NCBI GenBank assembly: GCA_023955225.1
Contig: JAGSGJ010000057.1
Span: 1-8,284, forward strand
DNA length: 8,284 nucleotides
From: Sulfurovum sp.
GTDB lineage: Bacteria; Campylobacterota; Campylobacteria; Campylobacterales; Sulfurovaceae
Reading direction: 5' to 3'
Part shown: piece by piece, positions 1 to 6,232 of the stretch
Numbering within the stretch: position 1 is the first letter of the stretch
Layout: every line of letters starts with the position of its first letter
Position numbers and translations under genes: made by a program
Notes under the pieces: generated by a model
Told to the model about the DNA's origin: nothing
Database searches by the model: none
What the model saw: the letters and a program-made list of their open reading frames with translations, nothing else

Positions 1-2
1 GG

Positions 3-86
3 GACTATGTCTTAGCCTGTGTTCTTTTTTTCCTTACAATTTCTATACACCCTCTCCTCTATTTGACCAATATCAAGCTAAGTTAG
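3..86 (+). CDS. Possible 3' end of an upstream membrane-protein gene (partial)
   Basis: Reading from base 3, 27 codons stay open to a TAG at 84-86. The translation starts DYVLACVLFFLTIS, a hydrophobic stretch that would suit a terminal membrane helix, and ends with a short polar tail (TNIKLS). The gene would begin left of the window. Frame 2 is also open, to a TAG at 89-91, but its translation is richer in Cys and Pro and looks less like protein. The family cannot be named from 27 residues. This is the weakest coding call in the window, and the DNA could instead be non-coding. Confidence 0.35.
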   Translation, partial: DYVLACVLFFLTISIHPLLYLTNIKLS

Positions 87-127
87 TGTAGACTATTTTT
101 AACAAGAGTAACTAAGGAATAGCATTC

Positions 128-799
128 ATGAACCACAATCCCCTAAAACACTTCACTCAAACTGCCCTACAAGGTCTCTTTGGTCTTTTACCTGTAGTCA
201 TCATAGTAGTCATCATACTCTGGCTGTATGGAAAGATAGACATGCTTGTGGGTTGGGCCTTTACGTTTGTAGGATTTGCGCCTGAAAATCATCAGTTTTT
301 GTGGTTTTTGTTGGCTTTATCTGTCTTTTTTGTGTTGTTATATATGATGGGCATACTTATAAAAACCAAACTGGCGAGTTACTTTGAGTCTTTGCTAGGA
401 AAAATACCTGGTTACGCTACAGTCAAAGACATCATCAATATCTTTAACTCCTCTAAAGAGGGAGAGAACAAAGTCCTGGTAGTCGCCATACGTGGCTTCG
501 CAAATGAAGGCTACAACATAGGGCTTATGTACTCACAAAAAGAGAGCATCATCAAAGACCACTACACGGTCACACTCTCCATGTCTCCTATCCCAAACGG
601 CGGATATATGTTTGAGGTACATAAAAACAATATATATGTCATAGATCAAGCCACTTTTGATGATAACTTGCAGTACCTGCTCTCTATGGGGGTGAAGAGT
701 TTTGCAGAAATTCTAAAAACAGAATCTAAGGCCTTAGAAGAGTTATTGCCATTGGAACAGTGGTTAACATTCAATCATGAAGAGAAGAAACTAAAGTGA
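128..799 (+). CDS. DUF502 family inner-membrane protein
   Basis: A 223-residue protein of the DUF502 family, whose biochemical role is not known. Two strongly hydrophobic segments, at about residues 15-35 and 57-78, flank a short loop and should anchor it in the inner membrane. After them comes a family-like GKIPGYATVKDI stretch (91-102) and a soluble C-terminal domain containing PIPNGGYMFEV (155-165), which resembles the conserved Pro/Gly turn of this family. The length is normal for DUF502. The ATG at 128 is preceded by AAGGA at 114-118 with 9 nt spacing, which supports this start. It is followed by the csp promoter region, with no clear intrinsic terminator between. The family call is from sequence pattern memory and I am fairly sure of it. 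A precise function should not be assigned. Confidence 0.85.
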   Translation: MNHNPLKHFTQTALQGLFGLLPVVIIVVIILWLYGKIDMLVGWAFTFVGFAPENHQFLWFLLALSVFFVLLYMMGILIKTKLASYFESLLGKIPGYATVKDIINIFNSSKEGENKVLVVAIRGFANEGYNIGLMYSQKESIIKDHYTVTLSMSPIPNGGYMFEVHKNNIYVIDQATFDDNLQYLLSMGVKSFAEILKTESKALEELLPLEQWLTFNHEEKKLK

Positions 800-887
800 A
801 TCTCATAAAGATCATAATTGTAACATAGGACTTATTATTAAATTTACATTATTTTTTTAATATAAGGTTACCACTAAAAAAATAGGC

Positions 888-893
888 TATAAT
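888..893 (+). promoter_or_regulatory. Promoter -10 (TATAAT) of csp
   Basis: A perfect TATAAT lies in the context GGCTATAATTT, with no convincing -35 hexamer and a T-rich stretch at about 849-858. This is the usual pattern for the housekeeping sigma factor in Campylobacterota. Transcription would start near 900, giving the cold-shock gene a leader of about 124 nt. Confidence 0.7.
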
Positions 894-899
894 TTATGC

Positions 900-1023
900 G
901 ATGAAAGATGAGTTTCGAGTTCATCTATCGTGTGTTAAGTGTTATTGCTAGACCCGAAAGACTCTCTCTGATTTGGATTCCACTTAATTATTAAGTGAAA
1001 ATTATTACCCAAAGGTACAAAAA
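900..1023 (+). promoter_or_regulatory. Long structured 5' leader of the cold-shock gene
   Basis: The inferred leader holds several pairings visible by eye. Bases 907-925 fold into a hairpin (GATGA with TCATC, extended by G-U and T-A pairs). CACTTAA (981-987) pairs perfectly with TTAAGTG (991-997) around a 3-nt loop. The same CACTTAA can pair instead with an identical TTAAGTG at 935-941. TTTGG (972-976) can pair with CCAAA (1009-1013), and TACC (1006-1009) with GGTA (1014-1017). Both of these last pairings cover part of the ribosome binding site AAAGG (1011-1015), which lies 8 nt before the ATG. Long structured leaders that refold with temperature are known for cspA mRNA in E. coli. A similar role here is inference. 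Confidence 0.55.
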
Positions 1024-1242
1024 ATGGCAGCATTAGTAAACGGAACTGTTAAATGGTTCAACGATGAAAAAGGTTATGGATTTATTCAACAAGAGAATGG
1101 TGGAGACGATGTATTCGTACATTTCCGTCAAGTTAATAACGACAGCGGTGGACGTGTAACACTAGCTGAAGGTCAAGCAGTAACATTTGAAGTTGGTGAA
1201 GGTCAAAAAGGCCCACAAGCTGAGAACGTAACTCCACTCTAG
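1024..1242 (+). CDS. Cold-shock domain protein (CspA family)
   Basis: A 72-residue single cold-shock domain protein, a normal length for the family. It binds single-stranded RNA or DNA and is expected to act as an RNA chaperone in the cytoplasm. Both nucleic-acid motifs are intact: RNP1 as KGYGFI (residues 16-21) and RNP2 as DVFVHF (29-34), preceded by the typical GTVKWFN (7-13). The ATG at 1024 has AAAGG at 1011-1015 upstream. The gene stands alone, with its own TATAAT at 888-893, a long folded leader and a hairpin after the stop. Whether it is induced by cold or is constitutive cannot be read from the protein, because many members of this family are not cold-induced. Confidence 0.97.
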   Translation: MAALVNGTVKWFNDEKGYGFIQQENGGDDVFVHFRQVNNDSGGRVTLAEGQAVTFEVGEGQKGPQAENVTPL

Positions 1243-1249
1243 TAGTGAC

Positions 1250-1274
1250 TTGCAGGCTTTATGCCTGCAAATTT
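1250..1274 (+). terminator. Hairpin after csp (likely intrinsic terminator)
   Basis: TTGCAGGC (1250-1257) and GCCTGCAA (1263-1270) form a perfect 8-bp stem around a TTTAT loop, starting 7 nt after the csp stop codon. The tail is only ATTTAAT, so the T-tract is weak. It lies between convergent genes and could help end transcription from the left. On the minus strand no T-run follows it, so it is unlikely to be efficient in that direction. Confidence 0.65.
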
Positions 1275-1296
1275 AATCCCCTCTTTATTTTCCCTC

Positions 1297-2724
1297 TTAA
1301 TAATTCACTTTTAAATCTTTATCATACGATATCTCAAACAATACTTCTATTTTCTTACTTTCATGTGGCGCTAGCACAAGTTTCATTTCTATTTGTCCGT
1401 CTTTAAGTAGTTTATAGTTTACTTTTTTCTCAGAATTGATACTTAAAAGTTTTGATTTGATCTCTTCTGTTGTTGATGTAGGTATACGTTCTATGAGCTT
1501 GAAAGTTTTTGCTTTATCAGATTTATTGGTTATCGTAAGTGTGAAACCATCTTTCTTACGTGCAGTACCGCCAAATATGCCTGTTTCACGCTCTTTATTG
1601 ACTATAGCTTTACGCTCTATTTTAATATCTTCTTCTACTTTTGTGTAAAGATTGTATTTTCCGTCTCTGTACTCACCTGCTGCATTTTCATTGATCACTT
1701 CATCAGCAGACTTTACTTTCCATCTGTTACTGTCTATTTGATGTTTTGGTTCAAAAGAACACACATGAAATGCTTTTGTATCTGCATAGGGATACGCACG
1801 TACTTCACAAGAAAGTGCTGTTTTCCATGTCAGAACATTAACATCTAAAGGTACTCCAGTTGAGGGTAGCAGAAGTTTTTCTATCTTATACTCTCTGGCA
1901 TCTTCATAAGAAGCTACAGGTGCAGATACGGCCATAGGTCTAGGTATACTTTGTTCGCCCATCATGGCCATATCCATTCTTACACTTTTTGCCATAGATT
2001 TTTTAGATACTCTTTGAGGTCTTGGTTCATACTTACTGACTATCCAGGGTCGAAAGTGTGTTGGATGGACATATTGATTTGCTGAACGATAATAAAACAT
2101 TGCACTGTCTGCTTCAATATCGATACCGCTTCGGTTAGTTATGGAGAGATATTGTGTAACCGTCACTTCTTTTTCATCTTCTATATTGGCTTCATATTCT
2201 GTAGCAAATGAAACATACCCATAGGGGATAGTAAGCTCTACCTCTTTACTGCATGTTTGTGTAGTCTCTAATGCCTGCTTGGTCGGTGCCTGTTTTTGAA
2301 ATTTTCTTTGTTTAATCTGAACTTCTTCACGCAAGAGTTTCTCTTGCGTTAAAAGTCTTGCCTGTTCTGTACCTATATATTTTGCAGCTTCGATAAATAC
2401 AGCGGCATCAAAGGTAGTAGGCTGAGGAAGTGAAATAAGTTGTGTCAGGGCCTTAGCGTTTTCCTGCACGGCTTGTATCTTTTGCTCTGAATGCTTCAGA
2501 TTCGTCAAAAGTTTACATAGTCTATCATCAGGAGGACAACTCGACATCATAGAAATTGGTACAGTTGTACCTTCACACTTTGCTTTTAGAGCTTTTGAGA
2601 AGCCTATAAAATTGTTTTTAGGCGTGAAGCTGTAAAAAGTATGGTCCTGGTAGACAGCAAGTGAGGAAGCATAGCCAAAGCCTCCGCTTAAAAGTAGTAC
2701 GCTAAGAGATGTAGTGAATTTCAT
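1297..2724 (-). CDS. Exported DUF4139 domain protein
   Basis: A 475-residue protein with an N-terminal signal peptide (hydrophobic core at about residues 8-18, likely cleavage after GYA or GYAS at 19-20), so it is probably periplasmic or attached to the outer surface. The N-terminal part includes AVYQDHTFYSF (23-33). A helical, Gln/Glu/Lys-rich region at about 71-145 looks like a coiled coil. The rest resembles the beta-rich DUF4139 domain also found in mucoidy-inhibitor (MuiA)-like proteins, ending in FTLTITNKSDKAKTFKLIER (394-413) and LAPHESKKIEVLFE (451-464). A Met-rich linker lies at 244-264. There are six cysteines (50, 63, 70, 158, 306, 322), so disulfides are possible. AAGGA on the minus strand (2731-2735) lies 6 nt before the ATG. 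The cytochrome gene ends 40 nt upstream, which suggests co-transcription. The function is unknown. Confidence 0.78.
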   Translation of the reverse strand: MKFTTSLSVLLLSGGFGYASSLAVYQDHTFYSFTPKNNFIGFSKALKAKCEGTTVPISMMSSCPPDDRLCKLLTNLKHSEQKIQAVQENAKALTQLISLPQPTTFDAAVFIEAAKYIGTEQARLLTQEKLLREEVQIKQRKFQKQAPTKQALETTQTCSKEVELTIPYGYVSFATEYEANIEDEKEVTVTQYLSITNRSGIDIEADSAMFYYRSANQYVHPTHFRPWIVSKYEPRPQRVSKKSMAKSVRMDMAMMGEQSIPRPMAVSAPVASYEDAREYKIEKLLLPSTGVPLDVNVLTWKTALSCEVRAYPYADTKAFHVCSFEPKHQIDSNRWKVKSADEVINENAAGEYRDGKYNLYTKVEEDIKIERKAIVNKERETGIFGGTARKKDGFTLTITNKSDKAKTFKLIERIPTSTTEEIKSKLLSINSEKKVNYKLLKDGQIEMKLVLAPHESKKIEVLFEISYDKDLKVNY

Positions 2725-2753
2725 AAATTATCCTTCATTATAGTATAAGGACA

Positions 2754-2759
2754 ATTATA
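2754..2759 (-). promoter_or_regulatory. Possible internal -10 for the DUF4139 gene
   Basis: Read on the minus strand this is TATAAT in the context GGTTATAATTG, just after the cytochrome stop codon. Transcription would start near 2747 and leave a leader of about 22 nt containing the AAGGA site. It could let the DUF4139 gene be expressed apart from the cytochrome. A second TATAAT at 2737-2742 is too close to the ribosome binding site to serve this gene. Confidence 0.4.
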
Positions 2760-2764
2760 ACCAA

Positions 2765-3133
2765 TTATTGTGTGGTATTACTCTCTGTAAATTCTTCTAA
2801 ATACACTTCATTTTTCTTTTGCAGATAATCATAAATCGCTTTGACCTCTTCATCTGTCAGGTAATAACGAGGCATAATTTTATGATAATTGTTGACTGAT
2901 TTTATCATGTCATCAAGTGAATCTTTACGTATGTCTGATCCTTTTAGAGCTTGTTTTCCATGTATATCTCTAAATTCAACGATGATTTGACCTTCACCGC
3001 TTTTCCCATGACATTGTGAACAGCTCACTCCCCTAGGGTTTGCATAGAGCATTTCACCATATTCATAGTGAGAAATGAAGTCTTCTTGCCCCCATAATAG
3101 TAACGGCAGTAGTAGCATCCATAATCGTCTCAT
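2765..3133 (-). CDS. Small exported monohaem class I c-type cytochrome
   Basis: A 122-residue protein if translation starts at the ATG at 3133, which I prefer because a signal peptide follows at once (MRRLWMLLLPLLLWGQ, residues 1-16). The mature protein carries one haem-binding motif, CSQCH (residues 38-42, followed by GKSGEG), and a likely axial methionine in KIMPRYYLTDEEVKAIYDYL (M87), the usual end of a class I cytochrome c. It should carry single electrons in the periplasm. Partner enzymes cannot be named. The frame stays open to an ATG at 3229, but those 32 extra residues would lie across the folD promoter and push the signal peptide inward. No good Shine-Dalgarno precedes 3133 (the nearest GGAG is 17 nt away), so the start is somewhat uncertain. 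It is probably co-transcribed with the DUF4139 gene downstream. Confidence 0.88.
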   Translation of the reverse strand: MRRLWMLLLPLLLWGQEDFISHYEYGEMLYANPRGVSCSQCHGKSGEGQIIVEFRDIHGKQALKGSDIRKDSLDDMIKSVNNYHKIMPRYYLTDEEVKAIYDYLQKKNEVYLEEFTESNTTQ

Positions 3134-3192
3134 AATAGTATCAACGTTAACTCCATAACCGGGCAAAACTGCGTTGCCTAAAGTATTTTTGA

Positions 3193-3199
3193 TATAATA
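3193..3199. promoter_or_regulatory. Shared -10 region for folD (+) and the cytochrome gene (-)
   Basis: TATAAT at 3193-3198 on the plus strand sits behind TTTTTGA, close to the extended Campylobacter-type promoter (T-run, TTGn, TATAAT). It lies 25 nt before the folD ATG. Read on the minus strand, 3194-3199 is TATTAT, a 5-of-6 match to the -10 consensus that keeps the key A2 and T6. It could start a transcript near 3187 for the divergent cytochrome gene. The plus-strand call is strong and the minus-strand use is inference. Confidence 0.65.
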
Positions 3200-3223
3200 C
3201 AATAAAAAATATAAGGGCACTCT

Positions 3224-4069
3224 ATGCAACTCATCGATGGTAAATCTTTAGCCAAGAAAGTGCAAGCTACAGTAGCTACTGAAGTAGCACAACTTAAACA
3301 AGAAAAAAATATCGTTCCCGGACTCGCAGTTATCCTCATAGGTGACGATCCTGCCAGTCATGCCTATGTTAAAATGAAAGCAAAAGCTTGTGAAAATGTA
3401 GGATTTTACTCTATCTCACATAACATGCCTGACACTATCAGCCAAGATGAGATCATCGAAACTATAAAGATGATGAACGATAACCCTCGTATAGATGGTA
3501 TATTGGTGCAGCTTCCTTTACCTAAACATGTAGATACAGACAAGATACTTGAAGTGATAGACCCCAAAAAAGATGTTGATGGTTTCCATGCCTATAATGT
3601 AGGTCGTTTGGTTACAGGACTTGAGAGTTTTGTAGCATGTACACCTCTTGGTGTGATGAAAATGTTTGAAGAGTACAATATAGACCTCAGAGGACAAGAT
3701 GTATGTGTTGTAGGTGCAAGTAACATTGTAGGTAAACCTATGGCGGCTCTGCTTCTCAATGCGGAAGCAACGGTGACTATCACGCACATCTATACAAAAG
3801 ACCTCAAAGCACATACAAGTAAAGCCGATATCATTGTAGTGGGTGTAGGCGTTCCAGGGCTTATCAAAGAAGATATGGTAAAAGAAGGTGCCATCGTTAT
3901 AGACATAGGTATCAACCGTATAGAGGATGGTTCACTTGTAGGCGATGTAGACTTTAAAAATGTGAGTCCTAAATGTTCTTACATCACACCAGTACCAGGT
4001 GGTGTTGGTCCTATGACCATAGCGATGCTTTTGAGTAACACACTTAAATCTGCTAAAGCCAGAGCATAA
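3224..4069 (+). CDS. folD: FolD, methylenetetrahydrofolate dehydrogenase / methenyltetrahydrofolate cyclohydrolase
   Basis: A 281-residue bifunctional cytosolic enzyme that interconverts 5,10-methylene-, 5,10-methenyl- and 10-formyl-tetrahydrofolate with NADP(H), feeding purine and formyl-methionine synthesis. The catalytic signature is intact: Y48 and K52 in SHAYVKMKAKACENVGF (45-61), Q96 in VQLPLPKH (95-102), and D119 in KDVDGFH (116-122). The nucleotide-binding loop GASNIVGKP (164-172) and the C-terminal PGGVGPMTIAMLL are also present. The length is typical. The ATG at 3224 has AAGGG at 3213-3217 with 6 nt spacing, and the promoter is the TATAAT at 3193. Its stop codon overlaps the lepB start by one base (TAATG), so the two genes are probably translationally coupled. 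Confidence 0.98.
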   Translation: MQLIDGKSLAKKVQATVATEVAQLKQEKNIVPGLAVILIGDDPASHAYVKMKAKACENVGFYSISHNMPDTISQDEIIETIKMMNDNPRIDGILVQLPLPKHVDTDKILEVIDPKKDVDGFHAYNVGRLVTGLESFVACTPLGVMKMFEEYNIDLRGQDVCVVGASNIVGKPMAALLLNAEATVTITHIYTKDLKAHTSKADIIVVGVGVPGLIKEDMVKEGAIVIDIGINRIEDGSLVGDVDFKNVSPKCSYITPVPGGVGPMTIAMLLSNTLKSAKARA

Positions 4070-5040
4070 TGAAGAATTTTATACAGGCTTTAGGCCGTTT
4101 TGCAAGCTCTTGGACAGGTACAATCATCATTGTACTTTTTCTCATCTTTTTTGTTGCCCAGTCTTTTGTTATTCCATCAGGATCTATGAAAAGAACACAG
4201 TTGATAGGTGATTTTTTGTTTGCTAAAAAGTTTTCCTATGGTATCCCTACCCCTCACCTTCCATGGTTAGAGATTCCACTTTTACCGGACTTTAACGGAA
4301 ATGGTCACCTCATAGAAGGTCCTAGACCTCAAAGAGAAGATATTGTTATTTTCCGTTACCCTAAAAACAACAAAATACACTATGTTAAACGTTGTGTTGC
4401 TGTGGGTGGAGATGAGATACTTTATGCCAATACGAAATTACTTATACACTTCCATGAAGGTGCAGAGTACATAAAGGCTAACTACCCTGCTGATAAGATC
4501 ATCTCACTGAGAGGAAAACTCTGGGTAGAAAATCCTTATATGACAAAATACCCAGGTATTCAGTATGCTCCAGAGGGTGCAGATATTTTCGAAGGACTTT
4601 TACGTTACTACGCATACAATAAAGAGATAGATATGATACCTGTTTACGTAAGAGGCCTTCGTGCTCCAACACATGAAATAGCGGGAAAAGGTATCAATGC
4701 ACTCTATGCAAAAGTAGATGAAGACCACTTCTATATGATAGGTGATAACCGTGACAACTCTAATGACAGCCGTTTTTGGGGTTCTGTGCCGTATAAACTT
4801 ATCGTAGGAAAGCCTTGGTTGAACTACATGAGTTTAGAACACCGTTCATATGACAGTGTTCTAAATGGTGATGAGTATGGTGGAGGAAAAGACAACGCAA
4901 GACTTAAACGTTTATGTGGTGATATAGCCATCGATACACAAGCATGTGAAGACCTCTGGAACAAGCAACGTTTTACAGTTCGCTGGGGACGTGTGGGAAG
5001 ACGTATTGAGTCAATCCAACAAGAACAACCTATAGAGTAA
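4069..5040 (+). CDS. lepB: LepB, signal peptidase I
   Basis: A 323-residue inner-membrane serine protease that removes signal peptides from exported proteins on the periplasmic side. One membrane segment at about residues 16-34 is followed directly by the catalytic-serine box IPSGSM (35-40, nucleophile S39). The general-base lysine is K107 in HYVKRCVAVGGD (104-115), and the conserved GDNRDNSNDSRFWG box is at 225-238. The catalytic core is complete. A large segment (about 116-220) lies between the lysine box and the GDNRDNS box, as in other Gram-negative enzymes with the extended second domain. Only one N-terminal helix is visible, whereas E. coli LepB has two. The gene overlaps folD by one base and rpiB begins 9 nt after it. 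Likely clients in this window are the exported cytochrome and the DUF4139 protein. Confidence 0.97.
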   Translation: MKNFIQALGRFASSWTGTIIIVLFLIFFVAQSFVIPSGSMKRTQLIGDFLFAKKFSYGIPTPHLPWLEIPLLPDFNGNGHLIEGPRPQREDIVIFRYPKNNKIHYVKRCVAVGGDEILYANTKLLIHFHEGAEYIKANYPADKIISLRGKLWVENPYMTKYPGIQYAPEGADIFEGLLRYYAYNKEIDMIPVYVRGLRAPTHEIAGKGINALYAKVDEDHFYMIGDNRDNSNDSRFWGSVPYKLIVGKPWLNYMSLEHRSYDSVLNGDEYGGGKDNARLKRLCGDIAIDTQACEDLWNKQRFTVRWGRVGRRIESIQQEQPIE

Positions 5041-5049
5041 AGGAAAAAC

Positions 5050-5505
5050 GTGAAAAAATTTTACATCGCAACAGACCATGCAGGATATGCACTAAAAGCT
5101 TATGTTAAGGATTACGTGAGATCTTTGGGTCATGAGATCATCGATCTCGGTCCAGACTCTGCAGACAGAGTAGACTACCCAGATTTTGCAAAAAAATGTG
5201 CAGAAGCTGTACTGGCAGACGAAGGCAGTTTTGGTATCCTTATCTGTGGTACGGGTATCGGTATTTCTATAGCAGCAAATAAAGTACCTGGTATCCGTGC
5301 AGCACTTTGCCATGATACGTACACAGCAAAACTCACCAGACAACATAACGATGCAAACATCCTTTGTTTTGGTGAACGGGTAGTAGGTAAAGGCGTGATA
5401 GAAGATATGATAGAAGCCTTTTCGATTACTGAATTTGAAGGTGGTAGACATGCCGGTCGTGTAGCAAAGATAGAAGGTTGTGCCCTCGGTTCAGATTTAG
5501 GTTAA
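5050..5505 (+). CDS. rpiB: RpiB, ribose-5-phosphate isomerase B
   Basis: A 151-residue cytosolic isomerase of the RpiB/LacAB family that interconverts ribose 5-phosphate and ribulose 5-phosphate in the pentose phosphate pathway. Visible motifs are ATDHAGYALK (7-16), DLGPDS (32-37), DYPDFA (42-47), and the active-site loop CGTGIGISIAANK (66-78). C66 and H99 (RQHNDAN, 97-103) fall at the same positions as the catalytic Cys66 and His99 of E. coli RpiB. The presence of cysteine argues for ribose-phosphate rather than galactose-phosphate isomerase activity. The start is GTG at 5050, supported by AAAGG at 5039-5043, which overlaps the lepB stop codon. It is the last gene of the folD-lepB-rpiB run before a structured gap. 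Confidence 0.95.
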   Translation: MKKFYIATDHAGYALKAYVKDYVRSLGHEIIDLGPDSADRVDYPDFAKKCAEAVLADEGSFGILICGTGIGISIAANKVPGIRAALCHDTYTAKLTRQHNDANILCFGERVVGKGVIEDMIEAFSITEFEGGRHAGRVAKIEGCALGSDLG

Positions 5506-5686
5506 CATTCATATTGGTCGATAAATCGATTCTATCTCCATTAATCAAACGGAGTTTGTCTGTCACAACGAACGACATTCTAAACGCAGTGATTCGAGAG
5601 TTGTGACGATTTTTTTGTTTCCTTTTTTTCTAAAAAAATGAAAGAGAAACCACGCCACTATCAAAATAAAAGGAAGTGAAGAAAAA
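5506..5686 (+). other. Structured gap between rpiB and apt
   Basis: These 181 bases hold three perfect inverted repeats in a row: TCGAT-AA-ATCGA (5518-5529), CAAAC-GGA-GTTTG (5546-5558), and an 8-bp stem (5562-5569 with 5600-5607) that ends in a T-run. A T7-CT-A7 dyad follows at 5623-5638. Directly before apt there is a 13-codon open frame (5638-5679) and the apt ribosome binding site. I see no strong TATAAT here, so where the apt transcript begins is unclear. The region may be a terminator, an attenuator-like leader or a small RNA, and the sequence alone does not decide. Confidence 0.5.
5562..5616 (+). terminator. Stem-loop with T7 tail after rpiB (candidate terminator or attenuator)
   Basis: GTCACAAC (5562-5569) pairs perfectly with GTTGTGAC (5600-5607), and GA then seven T residues follow (5610-5616). 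The loop is about 30 nt, unusually long for an intrinsic terminator. It may close partly through GAA (5570-5572) with TTC (5593-5595). It would end folD-lepB-rpiB transcription, or act as a conditional stop before apt. Confidence 0.5.
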
Positions 5687-6232
5687 ATGAGCACACTAAC
5701 AAAAGAAGAAAAAGAGATCATTTTAGGAAGCATTAGAGACATCCAAGACTTCCCAAAACCAGGCATTATTTTCAAAGACATCACTACACTTCTTTCTACA
5801 CCGCATGCCTTTGATACACTGATGACTCACCTTTCAAACCGTTACAAAAGTTATGATCTGGACTTCATTGCAGGCATAGATGCGAGAGGATTCATCTTTG
5901 GTTCCATTTTAGCTGACAGATTGGGTATTGGGTTTGTCCCTGTCAGAAAAAAAGGGAAATTGCCCTACACTACTGTAGCTGAGAAATATAGCCTAGAGTA
6001 TGGATTTGATGAAGTAGAGATACATATAGATGCTTTTGGAGAAAGAGAAAATCCAAATGTATTACTCATAGATGATCTTATAGCTACAGGCGGTACAGCA
6101 AAAGCCGCAGCGAACCTCATAGATAAAGTGGGTGCAAACTGTGTTGAAGTCTGCTTTATCATGGAACTTGGATTCCTTAATGGACGTGAAGGTATCGATG
6201 CTCCTGTCTATTCGGTTTTAGAGATAGACTAA
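5687..6232 (+). CDS. apt: Apt, adenine phosphoribosyltransferase
   Basis: A 181-residue cytosolic type I phosphoribosyltransferase that makes AMP from adenine and PRPP for purine salvage. The PRPP-binding signature VLLIDDLIATGGTA (125-138) is intact. The N-terminal region has DFPKPGIIFKDITTLL (21-36), typical of Apt, and AGIDARGF (62-69) and PVRKKGKLPY (85-94) complete the active-site surface. The length matches the bacterial enzyme. The ATG at 5687 is preceded by AAAAGGAAG, with AGGA at 5671-5674, 12 nt away, so the spacing is rather long. The stop codon overlaps the next start by one base (TAATG), which suggests a translationally coupled pair with the DUF2164 gene. No obvious promoter was found, so readthrough from rpiB is possible. 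Confidence 0.98.
   Translation: MSTLTKEEKEIILGSIRDIQDFPKPGIIFKDITTLLSTPHAFDTLMTHLSNRYKSYDLDFIAGIDARGFIFGSILADRLGIGFVPVRKKGKLPYTTVAEKYSLEYGFDEVEIHIDAFGERENPNVLLIDDLIATGGTAKAAANLIDKVGANCVEVCFIMELGFLNGREGIDAPVYSVLEID

Noticed and set aside
1436..1648. 70-codon plus-strand open frame inside the DUF4139 gene
   Set aside because: It is antisense to a well-supported coding region, has no family resemblance, and is best explained as a shadow frame.
3134..3229. In-frame N-terminal extension of the cytochrome up to the ATG at 3229
   Set aside because: It would overlap the folD start and run across the TATAAT at 3193. The signal peptide begins cleanly at 3133 and the extra residues resemble no export signal.
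3518..3814. Minus-strand open frames within folD
   Set aside because: folD is complete and clearly coding on the plus strand. The antisense translations are Cys/Tyr/His-rich with no recognisable domain.
5092..5451. Minus-strand open frames within rpiB
   Set aside because: They are antisense to an intact rpiB, and their composition is typical of shadow frames.
5623..5638. T7-CT-A7 dyad before apt as a terminator or operator
   Set aside because: It is a homopolymer symmetry with a 2-nt centre and no G or C in the stem. It is too weak for a hairpin, though it may bend DNA.
5563..5784. 73-codon minus-strand frame with a hydrophobic stretch over the rpiB-apt gap and the apt start
   Set aside because: Its hydrophobic part comes from reading A-rich plus-strand sequence backwards, it covers the apt start region, and no good ribosome binding site or promoter supports it.
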